Source of the DNA: an uncultured Lachnospiraceae bacterium
GTDB taxonomy: Bacteria > Bacillota > Clostridia > Lachnospirales > Lachnospiraceae
Length of the DNA stretch: 38,265 bases
NCBI GenBank assembly: GCA_910584685.1
Contig: CAJUAO010000025.1
Span: 1 to 38,265 of the forward strand
Direction: 5' to 3'
Shown one piece after another: positions 1 through 7,409 of this stretch; position 1 is the stretch's first letter; every line of letters begins with the position of its first letter. The position numbers and the translations under genes are program-made. The notes beneath the pieces were generated by a model. The model was not told where the DNA came from and made no database searches. It saw only the letters and a program-made list of their open reading frames with translations.

Positions 1-223
1 TATAGTAGTTAGAAAGTAGTAGATATGATATCTGTACTTATTTTGTATAAGGCATATGACAAATATTAGATTATGGAAATTAGATTGAATCTGTTTATTT
101 TTCTTCTGGGAAATTTGTAAGATACAGATATACAAATATAGTGTGTATCAGAAAATAAGCTTATATCTTTATATTCATACATACATATTATAGAAAATAA
201 TAGAATAAATGTATTTGACTTTT

Positions 224-371
224 CCCATTTTTTATGTCTGATATATGCAAATTCATATAAATACGAAGCGCATAGGTAATTGTAAATTATTATTAAGCCT
301 TTAATGTAAAACATTGATTTTATGCAGCTCTTAAGGGGATAAATTTAAAAAATGGGAAAACTCAAAAAATT
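224..371 (-). repeat. Dispersed intergenic repeat, copy A (inverted relative to copy B)
   Basis: Read on the minus strand, this stretch aligns with 15611-15745 on the plus strand over about 140 bases with a few small gaps. Shared blocks include TTGAGTTTTC, ATTTTTTAAATTT, AATCAATGTTTTACAT, ACAATTACCTAT and CAGACATAAAAA. No terminal inverted repeats, transposase or target duplication were recognised. It could be a small non-autonomous element, a conserved non-coding RNA or regulatory region, or a decayed gene end. Confidence 0.75.
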
Positions 372-433
372 CATCTGATATTCCTCCCGCCTTATTATAT
401 CGTTAATTTGCAAATATGATATGTCAAAGTTCA

Positions 434-462
434 TTGCATATATAAGTCTCCTATGCTAATAT
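434..462 (+). promoter_or_regulatory. Candidate galK promoter
   Basis: TTGCAT (434-439) and TAATAT (457-462) are separated by 17 bases, a plausible sigma-A promoter about 115 bases before galK. The -10 box is imperfect, so this is only a candidate. Confidence 0.35.
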
Positions 463-507
463 TATTTCATAAAATGTAAAAACAACAAAAACAGTCAGGA
501 TATTGTT

Positions 508-552
508 TTATGTGATATTTTTCCATATCACCATAAACAGTACAGGCTGTAC
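508..552 (+). promoter_or_regulatory. Two dyads in the galK 5' region
   Basis: A hairpin pairs GTGATAT (512-518) with ATATCAC (525-531), extended outwards with a one-base bulge. Right after it GTACA-GGC-TGTAC (540-552) forms a short perfect dyad that ends about 15 bases before the galK ribosome binding site. Such dyads can be operators or RNA hairpins; no known regulator site was recognised. Confidence 0.4.
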
Positions 553-578
553 AGCTATGAAGAAAGGCAGGATAATAT

Positions 579-1745
579 ATGAAAAGCAGATTAATGGCAG
601 AATTTGACAAGATATTTGGCAGGGATGGAAGTGAAAATATTTACTTTGCGCCGGGGAGGGTAAATCTGATAGGAGAGCATACCGATTATAACGGAGGCCA
701 TGTATTTCCATGCGCTCTTACCATAGGCACATATGCGGTGGCAAGAAAGAGAAGTGATGACAGGCTTAGATTTTATTCTATGAATTTTGAAGGTCTTGGA
801 GTGATAGAAAGCAGTATAAAGTCATTAGAATACAAAAAAGAGGATGATTGGACAAATTATCCAAAGGGAGTTATATGGGCGCTTATGGAAAAAGGCTATG
901 ATATACCTTACGGTATGGATATACTTTATTTCGGAAATATTCCAAACGGCTCAGGATTGTCGTCATCTGCGTCAATAGAGGTTCTTACAGGCTTTGTATG
1001 CAAGGATATGTTCGCTCTCGATATTGACAATGTAAATATTGCGCTTACAGGCCAGTATTCCGAGAATAATTTTAACGGCGTAAACTGCGGTATTATGGAC
1101 CAGTTTGCCATAGCCATGGGAAAGGAAAACAGAGCAATATTCCTTGATACGGCAACCCTTGAGTATACCTATGCCCCTATAAATCTTACAGGCTACAAGA
1201 TTGTCATACTTAACACCAACAAGAAGCGAGGACTTGGTGACAGTAAGTATAATGAGAGAAGGAGTCAGTGTGAGGAAGCCCTGAAAAGACTTAAGACAAA
1301 GCTTAATATAAATTCTCTTGGAGAGCTTACGGAGGAAGAATTTGAGGAAAACAGGCAGCTTATAGGCGATGAGATACTGGAGAAGCGCGCAAAGCATGCC
1401 GTATATGAAAACCGCAGGACAATATCGGCAGTTCAGGCGCTTAAGAATAATGATATTGAAACCTTTGCAATGCTTATTAACCAGTCGGGAGACTCCCTTA
1501 AAAATGATTATGAGGTTACAGGCATTGAGCTTGATACACTTGTGGAGGAGGCAAGAAAGCAGACAGGCGTTATATGCGCCAGAATGACAGGCGCAGGCTT
1601 TGGAGGATGTGCAGTCAGCATAGTAAAAAACGAGGCGGTAGACGGCGCCATAGAGGCTATCGGCAAGGCTTATAAGGAAAAGATTGGTTATAAGGCAGAT
1701 TTTTATGTGGTTGAGATAGGAAACGGACCTGAAAAGCTTTCATAA
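579..1745 (+). CDS. galK: Galactokinase
   Basis: This enzyme phosphorylates D-galactose with ATP to galactose 1-phosphate, the entry step of the Leloir pathway, in the cytoplasm. The 388-residue protein has the normal family length. The galactokinase signature GRVNLIGEHTDYN is at residues 26-38, the GHMP-kinase ATP loop GSGLSSSAS at about 124-132, the catalytic-Asp segment GIMDQF at 171-176, and the C-terminal GAGFGGC motif near 338-344. The start at 579 follows an AGGCAGG-like ribosome binding site; an ATG five codons later is a weaker alternative. No other Leloir gene (galT, galE) is adjacent, so it seems to be a single-gene unit here, and the trp promoter starts almost at its stop codon. 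Assignment is firm. Confidence 0.96.
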   Translation: MKSRLMAEFDKIFGRDGSENIYFAPGRVNLIGEHTDYNGGHVFPCALTIGTYAVARKRSDDRLRFYSMNFEGLGVIESSIKSLEYKKEDDWTNYPKGVIWALMEKGYDIPYGMDILYFGNIPNGSGLSSSASIEVLTGFVCKDMFALDIDNVNIALTGQYSENNFNGVNCGIMDQFAIAMGKENRAIFLDTATLEYTYAPINLTGYKIVILNTNKKRGLGDSKYNERRSQCEEALKRLKTKLNINSLGELTEEEFEENRQLIGDEILEKRAKHAVYENRRTISAVQALKNNDIETFAMLINQSGDSLKNDYEVTGIELDTLVEEARKQTGVICARMTGAGFGGCAVSIVKNEAVDGAIEAIGKAYKEKIGYKADFYVVEIGNGPEKLS

Positions 1746-1751
1746 AAAATC

Positions 1752-1779
1752 TTGACAAATAATTTTATCGTGATAAAAT
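1752..1779 (+). promoter_or_regulatory. Promoter of the trp operon
   Basis: A consensus TTGACA (1752-1757) and TAAAAT (1774-1779) are separated by 16 bases, only seven bases after the galK stop codon. This would start a transcript near 1786 with an untranslated leader of about 550 bases before trpE. It is the best promoter match in the area. Confidence 0.7.
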
Positions 1780-2034
1780 TAATACCATAATTAAATCAGG
1801 TAAAAGTCAATGAGCAAAATAGTACCTTTAGCGGGAAGGCACAGAGAGTCGGGCTGGTGGAAACCGATGCGGAAAGCTGTTGGGAATGGGTTTGTGAGAT
1901 TTGAGGCTGAACATATGGTATATATAAGTAGGCTGATACGTGTCCTCACGTTACAGGGGCAGGATATAAGACTATAATAGTGTGAATAATATGCACATTA
2001 AAGTTTGTATCTGAATGAGTCATAATGGATTGGT

Positions 2035-2070
2035 GGCGTATATTTCTAATCGGAATATACGCCTTTTTAT
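2035..2070 (+). terminator. Perfect terminator hairpin inside the trp leader
   Basis: GGCGTATATT (2035-2044) pairs perfectly with AATATACGCC (2054-2063) and is followed directly by TTTTTAT. It lies upstream of the canonical T-box, so it could be a first attenuation point. A weak alternative helix, GATT with AATC across a GGTGGC bulge, overlaps it and resembles a degenerate T-box antiterminator. Confidence 0.7.
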
Positions 2071-2184
2071 GTGTAGTCCCTCATATGGAAGCTTGCTGCT
2101 GACGTAGCATGCGGGGCGCGCGGCGGGTATGGTAAGCTGCTTCTGCACTACTCGGTTTCTATAGGAAATTCCGTCAGGCAATCC

Positions 2185-2238
2185 ACAAATTCGGCTTTTG
2201 CCGAATTTGCAAGTCTCGGCTACAGACGAGACTTTTTT
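2185..2238 (+). repeat. Hairpin repeat plus hairpin with T-run in trp leader
   Basis: ACAAATTCGGC (2185-2195) pairs through its AAATTCGGC core with GCCGAATTT (2200-2208). The same hairpin recurs between trpB and trpA at 7273-7295. It is followed at once by AAGTCTCG (2211-2218) pairing with CGAGACTT (2227-2234) and a run of six T. The second hairpin could act as a terminator or as part of the T-box fold. Confidence 0.65.
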
Positions 2239-2270
2239 ATGAGAACAGGGGTGGCACCACGGTATATTCG

Positions 2271-2307
2271 TCCCCGATTGCAGGAAAATATGCAGTCGGG
2301 GATTTTT
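2271..2307 (+). terminator. T-box attenuator terminator before trpE
   Basis: TCCCCGA (2271-2277) pairs with TCGGGGA (2296-2302), with an inner TTGCA/TGCAG extension, and is followed by TTTTT. Its 5' arm overlaps the 3' arm of the T-box antiterminator, so the two folds exclude each other, as expected for tRNA-controlled attenuation. Confidence 0.85.
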
Positions 2308-2336
2308 ATATTTAGCAGTTGGAAGGAGACATATTA

Positions 2337-3767
2337 ATGAGAGAAAGAAACCTAAGGGCGTATAAAAAAACAGTAAGCGTAGTAAATGAATCGGCTATGA
2401 GCATGTATGAAAATCTGGGAAGGGAAAAAATCGGATTTTTACTGGAAAGCTATGATAAGGATTATGACAGGTACACCTTTATGGGTGTGGAGCCGGAGGA
2501 GCTTATACAGTCAAGGGGACAGAGTATTGTCATTACAAAAAAAGACGGCAGCACCCAGGTAATAGAAGGCAATCCGGTAGATAAATTAAAGGAATACTGT
2601 AGCTTGTTTCATGTGGAAAAGGAAGCGGGTGAGCTGGCATTTGGAGGAGGACTTGTAGGAAGTCTTGGGTATGATTATATAAGGTATACAGAGGAGCTTC
2701 CTGATGACAATCCGGATGAGATAGGCATAGAGACAGTTCAGTTTATGCTTGCAGCAAAGTTTATAGTGGTAGACCATGTGGCGGAGACGCTTTCAGGTGT
2801 GGTTTTAGACGAGCCTACAGAGGAGGGCAGGAAAAGAGCTCTTAAGGAAGCGCAGGAGCTTATAGATAAGGCCCTTGGGAAGAATAAGGCAAATGATGAG
2901 AAGTCTAATGAACGAAAGTTTATCCACGATGGAGTTATAATAAAAAAATCAGACACCTTAGAGCAATATAGTGAAAAGGTAAATAAAATAAAGGAATATA
3001 TAAGGGAAGGACATATATTTCAGACAGTTTTATCCCAGAGATGGACTATAGAGACAAAGCAGGAGGGCTATGATTTGTACAGGGAGCTTAGGGAGCTTAA
3101 TCCTTCGCCATATCTTTACTATTTTAATTTCGGAGGATTTGAAATTATAGGAAGCTCGCCTGAGATGATAGTAAAGGAAAAGGACGGAAAAATACAAACC
3201 TGCCCTATAGCGGGAACAAGGCCAAGAGGCGCAGACGAGGAGGAGGATTTGCTCTTAAAGGACAGCCTCCTTAAGGATGAAAAGGAAAGAGCAGAGCATG
3301 TTATGTTAGTAGACCTTGCAAGGAACGATATGGGACGTGTTTCCCAGTTTGGTACTGTAAAGGTTACGCGGTTTATGGATGTAGAAAAGTACTCCCACGT
3401 TATGCATATTGTGTCCCTTGTAGAGGGAAGAAAAAACAAGGAGTATCATCCCTTTGATTTGGTTTCCTCATTTCTTCCTGCAGGAACTTTAAGCGGGGCG
3501 CCTAAGATAAGGGCAATGGAAATAATAGACGAGCTTGAGACTGTAAGGAGAGGGCTTTACGGAGGAGCTACAGGATATATAGATTTTACGGGAGATATGA
3601 ATTTCTGTATTACAATAAGAACAATGATAAAAAAGGGCGACAAGGTATATCTTCAGGCAGGAGCAGGAATTGTAGCGGATTCCGTTCCGGAGTATGAGTA
3701 TAAGGAGTGCTGCAATAAGGTGGCCGCCCTTGCCAAAACCTTGGTGGCTAAGGACACCGACATGTAG
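2337..3767 (+). CDS. trpE: Anthranilate synthase component I
   Basis: It makes anthranilate from chorismate, using ammonia delivered by TrpG, as the first committed step of tryptophan synthesis. The start chosen is ATG 2337, eight bases after AAGGAG (2323-2328); an upstream TTG at 2319 would place the binding site inside the gene. The 476-residue protein carries the LLES feedback motif at residues 35-38, where tryptophan binds in this family, so feedback inhibition is likely. Chorismate-binding landmarks are PIAGTRPRG, LVDLARND and the late GAGIVADS motif. TrpG starts 18 bases downstream. It is not fused to TrpG. Expression should depend on the T-box leader directly upstream. Assignment is firm. 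Confidence 0.97.
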   Translation: MRERNLRAYKKTVSVVNESAMSMYENLGREKIGFLLESYDKDYDRYTFMGVEPEELIQSRGQSIVITKKDGSTQVIEGNPVDKLKEYCSLFHVEKEAGELAFGGGLVGSLGYDYIRYTEELPDDNPDEIGIETVQFMLAAKFIVVDHVAETLSGVVLDEPTEEGRKRALKEAQELIDKALGKNKANDEKSNERKFIHDGVIIKKSDTLEQYSEKVNKIKEYIREGHIFQTVLSQRWTIETKQEGYDLYRELRELNPSPYLYYFNFGGFEIIGSSPEMIVKEKDGKIQTCPIAGTRPRGADEEEDLLLKDSLLKDEKERAEHVMLVDLARNDMGRVSQFGTVKVTRFMDVEKYSHVMHIVSLVEGRKNKEYHPFDLVSSFLPAGTLSGAPKIRAMEIIDELETVRRGLYGGATGYIDFTGDMNFCITIRTMIKKGDKVYLQAGAGIVADSVPEYEYKECCNKVAALAKTLVAKDTDM

Positions 3768-3785
3768 GAGGAAAGGAGAGAGAAT

Positions 3786-4355
3786 ATGATTTTGCTTATA
3801 GATAATTACGATTCCTTTACGTATAATCTGTATCAGTATATGGGTATTTTTACCGACGAGATTAAGGTAGTGAGAAATGACAAAATAACAATAGAGCAGA
3901 TAGAGGAAATAAACCCCGAAAAAATAGTATTGTCGCCGGGACCAAAGTCGCCGAAGGAGGCAGGCATATGCTTAGAGACAGTAAAACATTTTGCAGGAAA
4001 GAAGCCTATGCTTGGAATTTGCCTTGGACATCAGACTATAGGAGAGGCGTTTGGAGCTACGGTTTCATATGCAAAAAAAATATTTCATGGAAAGCAGTCA
4101 GTTATAGAGCATGACGGAACAGGTATCTTTGAGGGAATAAATTCACCTATAAAGGTAGCAAGGTATCATTCACTTGCTATTATAGAGGATACGGTGCCGG
4201 ACTGCCTTAGAGTGACGGCAAGGACTGAGGACGGAGAGATAATGGCGGTAGAGCATAAGGAATTTCCCGCTATAGGACTCCAGTTTCATCCTGAGTCTAT
4301 TTATACAGAGCATGGAAAGAAAATGATAGAAAATTTTATAAATAAAATAAATTAA
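3786..4355 (+). CDS. trpG: Anthranilate synthase component II (glutamine amidotransferase)
   Basis: This class I glutamine amidotransferase hydrolyses glutamine and passes ammonia to TrpE. The 189-residue protein has the oxyanion region LSPGPKSP (49-56), the nucleophile Cys79 in GICLGHQ, and His168/Glu170 in FHPES, completing the triad. It follows a strong GGAGGAAAGGAG ribosome binding site. The length matches a free-standing TrpG, so it is not a TrpG-TrpD fusion. In some bacteria such a subunit also serves PabB; the location in the trp operon supports TrpG as its main role. The next gene is trpC, not trpD, only 33 bases downstream. Confidence 0.95.
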   Translation: MILLIDNYDSFTYNLYQYMGIFTDEIKVVRNDKITIEQIEEINPEKIVLSPGPKSPKEAGICLETVKHFAGKKPMLGICLGHQTIGEAFGATVSYAKKIFHGKQSVIEHDGTGIFEGINSPIKVARYHSLAIIEDTVPDCLRVTARTEDGEIMAVEHKEFPAIGLQFHPESIYTEHGKKMIENFINKIN

Positions 4356-4388
4356 TAGCTAAAAAAGAAAATTTAGAAAGGAAAACAC

Positions 4389-5207
4389 ATGGGAATTTTA
4401 GATGAGATAGTTGCCGACAAGAGAAAAAGGCTTGTTGAGCATAAGGCTGCAATTTCAGAGGATGAGATGAAAAGACTGGCTCTCTCATGTAAGCGTTGCT
4501 CCGTAAGCTTTTATAACGCGCTGGCAAAGGCAGGGCTTTCCATTATCGGAGAGTTTAAGAAGGCGTCTCCAAGCATGGGTGTAATAGACGGAAGGATAGA
4601 GCTTACTGACAGAATAGACCAGTACAACGAATCTGTTGACGCCATAAGCGTGCTTACAGAGGAGGACCATTTTAACGGGGGCGCAGGGTATCTTAAAAAG
4701 GTAAGGGAAATATCACCTCTGCCAATAATAAGAAAGGATTTTATCATAGATGAATATCAGATATATGAGGCAAAGGTAATAGGAGCCGACTGTATATTGC
4801 TTATAGCCGCCATATTAAATGATAATGATATGAAGAAATTCTATGAGCTGGCATACAGCCTTGGAATGGACGTGCTTTTAGAGGTGCATAATGAGGAGGA
4901 AACGAAGAGGGCATTAAGCCTTAATGCAAAAATAATAGGTGTAAATAACAGGAACCTGAAGGATTTTACCATAGATTTAAATAATACCCGGAAGCTTTCA
5001 GAATATATGGACAGGCTTATTTCAGAAAACGGTACTGAAAAAAACAGACCTTTATTTGTATCTGAAAGCGGGGTGGCAGCAGATGAGGATATACGGTTTT
5101 TAAAGGAAAGCCATGTTGACGCGCTTCTTATCGGAAGGGCGTTTATGGAAACCGAAAGACCAAAGGATGCGGCAGAGCGATGGAAAAGGGTGTATGATGA
5201 GCAGTAA
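4389..5207 (+). CDS. trpC: Indole-3-glycerol-phosphate synthase
   Basis: It closes the indole ring, converting carboxyphenylamino-deoxyribulose phosphate to indole-3-glycerol phosphate. The 272-residue TIM-barrel protein shows the catalytic-lysine segment GEFKKASPSMG (family form EVKRASPS), SVLTEEDHFNGG, the second lysine segment IIRKDFIID, LLEVHNEEE, the GVNNRNL motif and the phosphate-binding SESGV and LLIGRAF ends. It begins after GAAAGGA. It is separate from TrpF, unlike the fused enterobacterial enzyme. The gene sits where trpD would be expected to come first. Confidence 0.95.
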   Translation: MGILDEIVADKRKRLVEHKAAISEDEMKRLALSCKRCSVSFYNALAKAGLSIIGEFKKASPSMGVIDGRIELTDRIDQYNESVDAISVLTEEDHFNGGAGYLKKVREISPLPIIRKDFIIDEYQIYEAKVIGADCILLIAAILNDNDMKKFYELAYSLGMDVLLEVHNEEETKRALSLNAKIIGVNNRNLKDFTIDLNNTRKLSEYMDRLISENGTEKNRPLFVSESGVAADEDIRFLKESHVDALLIGRAFMETERPKDAAERWKRVYDEQ

Positions 5208-5303
5208 GAAAGAAAATAGAGGAATAAAGCAGTAAAAAAATGAAGTAATATTGAAAGGTAAAAAAGGAAAACAAAGTAATACTAATTTAACAGGTGAAAA
5301 TAT

Positions 5304-6002
5304 ATGCAGAAAATAAAAATTTGCGGCATAACGCAGGAAAGAGAGCTTGATAAGCTTATAGAGCTTAAGGTTGACTATGGAGGCTTTGTTGTGTTTTACC
5401 CCAAAAGCAGAAGAAATAACAGTATAGAGCAGGCTTCTAAGCTGATAAAATATGTTAAGGAAAAAAAGAAGGCAGGAAAGGAGGAAATATCCTTAAAAAC
5501 AGTCGCCGTAATGGTTTCCCCCGACATAGAGCAGCTTAAGGCAGCAGAGGCAGCAGGCTTTGATATATTGCAGATACATGGTAAGCTTAATGAGGAGGTA
5601 AAAAATGAATCCCACCTTCCCATATGGAAAGCATTTAACCTATCCTCTTATGAGGATATTGCCTCTTATGAGGATATTGCCTCTTATGAGGATATTGATA
5701 TGGCGGCCGGCAGCTTAAAAAAAATAGTGTCAGATGACAAAATAAGTGGTATAGTATTTGATGGCGCTTCGTACGGAGGCGGGGAAGCCTTTAAGTGGGA
5801 GGCCCTTAAAAATATAAATATTAATGATAAGCTTTTTATCTTAGCAGGCGGACTGACACCGGAAAATGTGGGAGAGGCAATAAGAATATTAAAGCCTCAT
5901 GTGGCGGATGTAAGCTCAGGAGTGGAATATGATGATAAGAGCATAGCCGGCAAGGATTTTGAGAAGCTTAAAAGCTTTGTAGACGCTGTAAGGTCATGTT
6001 AA
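5304..6002 (+). CDS. trpF: Phosphoribosylanthranilate isomerase with a tandem-repeat insertion
   Basis: It isomerises phosphoribosylanthranilate to the carboxyphenylamino-deoxyribulose phosphate used by TrpC. The catalytic Cys is in KICGIT at the N-terminus, followed by GGFVVFYPKSRR, and the late LAGGLTPENV holds the expected catalytic Asp region neighbourhood and phosphate loop. At 232 residues it is longer than the usual ~200. Part of the excess is a triplicated six-residue unit (SYEDIA type) encoded by three exact 18-bp repeats at 5644-5697. The 96-base gap before it is purine-rich and empty. The frame stays open through the repeat, so the gene looks intact. It overlaps the region just upstream of trpB. 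Confidence 0.93.
   Translation: MQKIKICGITQERELDKLIELKVDYGGFVVFYPKSRRNNSIEQASKLIKYVKEKKKAGKEEISLKTVAVMVSPDIEQLKAAEAAGFDILQIHGKLNEEVKNESHLPIWKAFNLSSYEDIASYEDIASYEDIDMAAGSLKKIVSDDKISGIVFDGASYGGGEAFKWEALKNININDKLFILAGGLTPENVGEAIRILKPHVADVSSGVEYDDKSIAGKDFEKLKSFVDAVRSC
5644..5697 (+). repeat. Three exact 18-bp tandem repeats inside trpF
   Basis: The unit CCTCTTATGAGGATATTG occurs three times without change (5644-5661, 5662-5679, 5680-5697). Being 18 bp long, each copy adds six in-frame residues. Exact identity suggests recent slippage or expansion. Confidence 0.95.
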
Positions 6003-6058
6003 TGGCTGCAGTAAAATACATTAACCGGATAAATAAAAGCATAGAAAGGAAAAATAAA

Positions 6059-7246
6059 ATGAACAAGAATACTTATTATGGAGAATTTGGCGGACAGTAT
6101 GTGGCAGAGACACTTATGTCTACATTGCTGGAGCTTGAGAAAGCATTTGAGGAGGCTGTAAAGGATGAGAAGTTTATAGCCGACTATGAATATTATCTTA
6201 AGGATTATGTGGGAAGGGAAAATCCTCTTTATTTTGCAGAAAGGCTTTCAGAGAAATATGGGGTAAAGATTTATCTTAAGAGAGAGGATTTAAATCATAC
6301 GGGAGCCCATAAAATAAATAATGTATTAGGACAGATACTGCTTGCAAGGCGTATGGGAAAGACAAAGGTTATTGCCGAGACGGGAGCAGGACAGCATGGT
6401 GTTGCCACAGCTACGGGAGCCGCCCTTTTTGGAATGAAGTGCAAGGTATATATGGGAGCGGAGGATATAGAAAGACAGAAGCTTAATGTATTCCGCATGC
6501 AGATGCTTGGAGCAGAGGTTATACCCGTTCATTCGGGAAGCGCTACCCTAAAGGATGCAACAAATGAAGCTATACGTACGTGGGCAAAGGAGGCGGAGGA
6601 TACCTTTTATGTAATCGGCTCTGCCGTAGGCCCTCATCCATATCCAAAAATGGTAAAGGAATTTCAGAAGGTTATAAGCAAAGAGGCAAAGAGACAGATA
6701 CTTGAAAAGGAAGGAAGACTCCCTGACGCAGTGGTGGCATGCGTGGGAGGCGGCTCAAACGCCATAGGCATGTTTGCAGAGTTTTTAGATGAAAAGGATG
6801 TAAAGCTGGTAGGCGTTGAGGCGGCAGGACTAGGCATAGAGACGGGAAAGCATGCAAGCGCCATGGCGCTTGGAGCGCCGGGCGTTCTTCACGGAATGAA
6901 GTCATATCTTTTGCAGGATGAAGACGGAAATGTAAAGATAGCCCATTCTATATCTGCAGGACTTGATTATCCGGGAGTTGGACCGGAGCATGCGTATCTT
7001 AAGGATAGCGGCAGGGTAGAGTACGTGTCCGTTACGGATAAGGAGTGTATGGACGCCCTTATGGAGCTGTGTCAGCTTGAGGGTATTATTCCGGCGATAG
7101 AAAGCGCCCATGCCATGGCCCATGTATTTAAGATGGCAAAGGAAATGACAAAGGAGCAGATAATCATAATGTGCCTTTCAGGCCGCGGCGATAAGGATGT
7201 CCATACTGTGGCTGATTATCTGGACGGAAAGGATGTAAATAAATAA
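6059..7246 (+). CDS. trpB: Tryptophan synthase beta subunit
   Basis: This PLP enzyme joins indole and serine to make tryptophan. ATG 6059 is preferred because GAAAGGA lies ten bases upstream; a longer frame starting at 5996 would overlap trpF and add 21 non-homologous residues. The 395-residue protein has the PLP lysine Lys85 in HTGAHKINN, the catalytic Glu107 in AETGAGQHG, the phosphate loop GGGSNAIG, and the C-terminal SGRGDKD motif. This is the TrpB1 type that pairs with TrpA. A 163-base gap with hairpins separates it from trpA. Confidence 0.97.
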   Translation: MNKNTYYGEFGGQYVAETLMSTLLELEKAFEEAVKDEKFIADYEYYLKDYVGRENPLYFAERLSEKYGVKIYLKREDLNHTGAHKINNVLGQILLARRMGKTKVIAETGAGQHGVATATGAALFGMKCKVYMGAEDIERQKLNVFRMQMLGAEVIPVHSGSATLKDATNEAIRTWAKEAEDTFYVIGSAVGPHPYPKMVKEFQKVISKEAKRQILEKEGRLPDAVVACVGGGSNAIGMFAEFLDEKDVKLVGVEAAGLGIETGKHASAMALGAPGVLHGMKSYLLQDEDGNVKIAHSISAGLDYPGVGPEHAYLKDSGRVEYVSVTDKECMDALMELCQLEGIIPAIESAHAMAHVFKMAKEMTKEQIIIMCLSGRGDKDVHTVADYLDGKDVNK

Positions 7247-7409
7247 AAAATTGTCGGCTTTAGCCGACAATTACAAATTCGGCTTTGCCGAATTTTCAGC
7301 AGTTAGCCGTTATATAGCCGCTAAGTGATGGAAGTTTTTGAGAAATTTTATGTAAGTTAACGATTTTATTTTAATTAACGATTATATTTTAATGAAAGGA
7401 AATAAAAAG
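7247..7409 (+). repeat. trpB-trpA gap with two perfect hairpins
   Basis: AATTGTCGGCT (7249-7259) pairs with AGCCGACAATT (7262-7272). Immediately after, AAATTCGGC (7275-7283) pairs with GCCGAATTT (7287-7295), matching the hairpin in the trp leader at 2187-2208. No T-run follows either hairpin, so simple termination is unlikely; mRNA stabilisation or a dispersed hairpin repeat is more plausible. The rest of the gap is AT-rich and empty. Confidence 0.7.

Larger units (their letters stand above)
1..578. other. AT-rich intergenic region upstream of galK
   Basis: No convincing gene is seen. An 82-codon minus-strand frame (314 down to 66) has no ribosome binding site and looks like chance AT-rich sequence, although its first ~30 codons lie in a repeat shared with 15611-15745. 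The region holds that repeat (about 224-371), a candidate galK promoter near 434-462, and two dyads just before galK (508-536 and 540-552). Confidence 0.6.
1786..2336 (+). promoter_or_regulatory. T-box-type tRNA-sensing leader of the trp operon, unusually long
   Basis: The first part (about 1800-1985) has T-box Stem I features (AGAGAG, then GGTGGAAACC) and a following AAGTAGGCTGATACGTG...CACGTTACAG block typical of Stem III. The canonical T-box is at 2247-2262: GGGG (2248-2251) and ACG (2259-2261) can pair with CGT (2269-2271) and CCCC (2272-2275), leaving the bulge TGGCACC that binds the tRNA acceptor end. The competing terminator is 2271-2307. Trp codons TGG at 1887-1889 and 1916-1918 are candidate specifiers, and I cannot decide between them. 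Between Stem III and the T-box lie about 170 extra bases holding a second complete terminator (2035-2070), a GC-rich stretch and repeat hairpins. Sensing of uncharged tRNA-Trp is inferred from the specifier candidates and the trp genes. Confidence 0.8.

Noticed and set aside
66..314. 82-codon minus-strand frame upstream of galK
   Set aside because: No ribosome binding site, AT-rich biased composition, and it overlaps a dispersed repeat; treated as a chance frame.
972..1397. 141-codon minus-strand frame inside galK
   Set aside because: Fully antisense to a clear galactokinase, with no binding site or family resemblance.
2319..2336. Longer trpE start at TTG 2319
   Set aside because: The GGAAGGAG ribosome binding site lies inside that extension; ATG 2337 is correctly spaced.
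5644..5697. CRISPR-like array
   Set aside because: The three repeats are directly adjacent without spacers and lie in frame in trpF.
5996..6058. Longer trpB start at 5996
   Set aside because: It overlaps trpF and adds residues not seen in TrpB; ATG 6059 follows a good ribosome binding site.
7249..7295. Terminator between trpB and trpA
   Set aside because: Good hairpins but no T-run after either, and trpA needs transcription from upstream.
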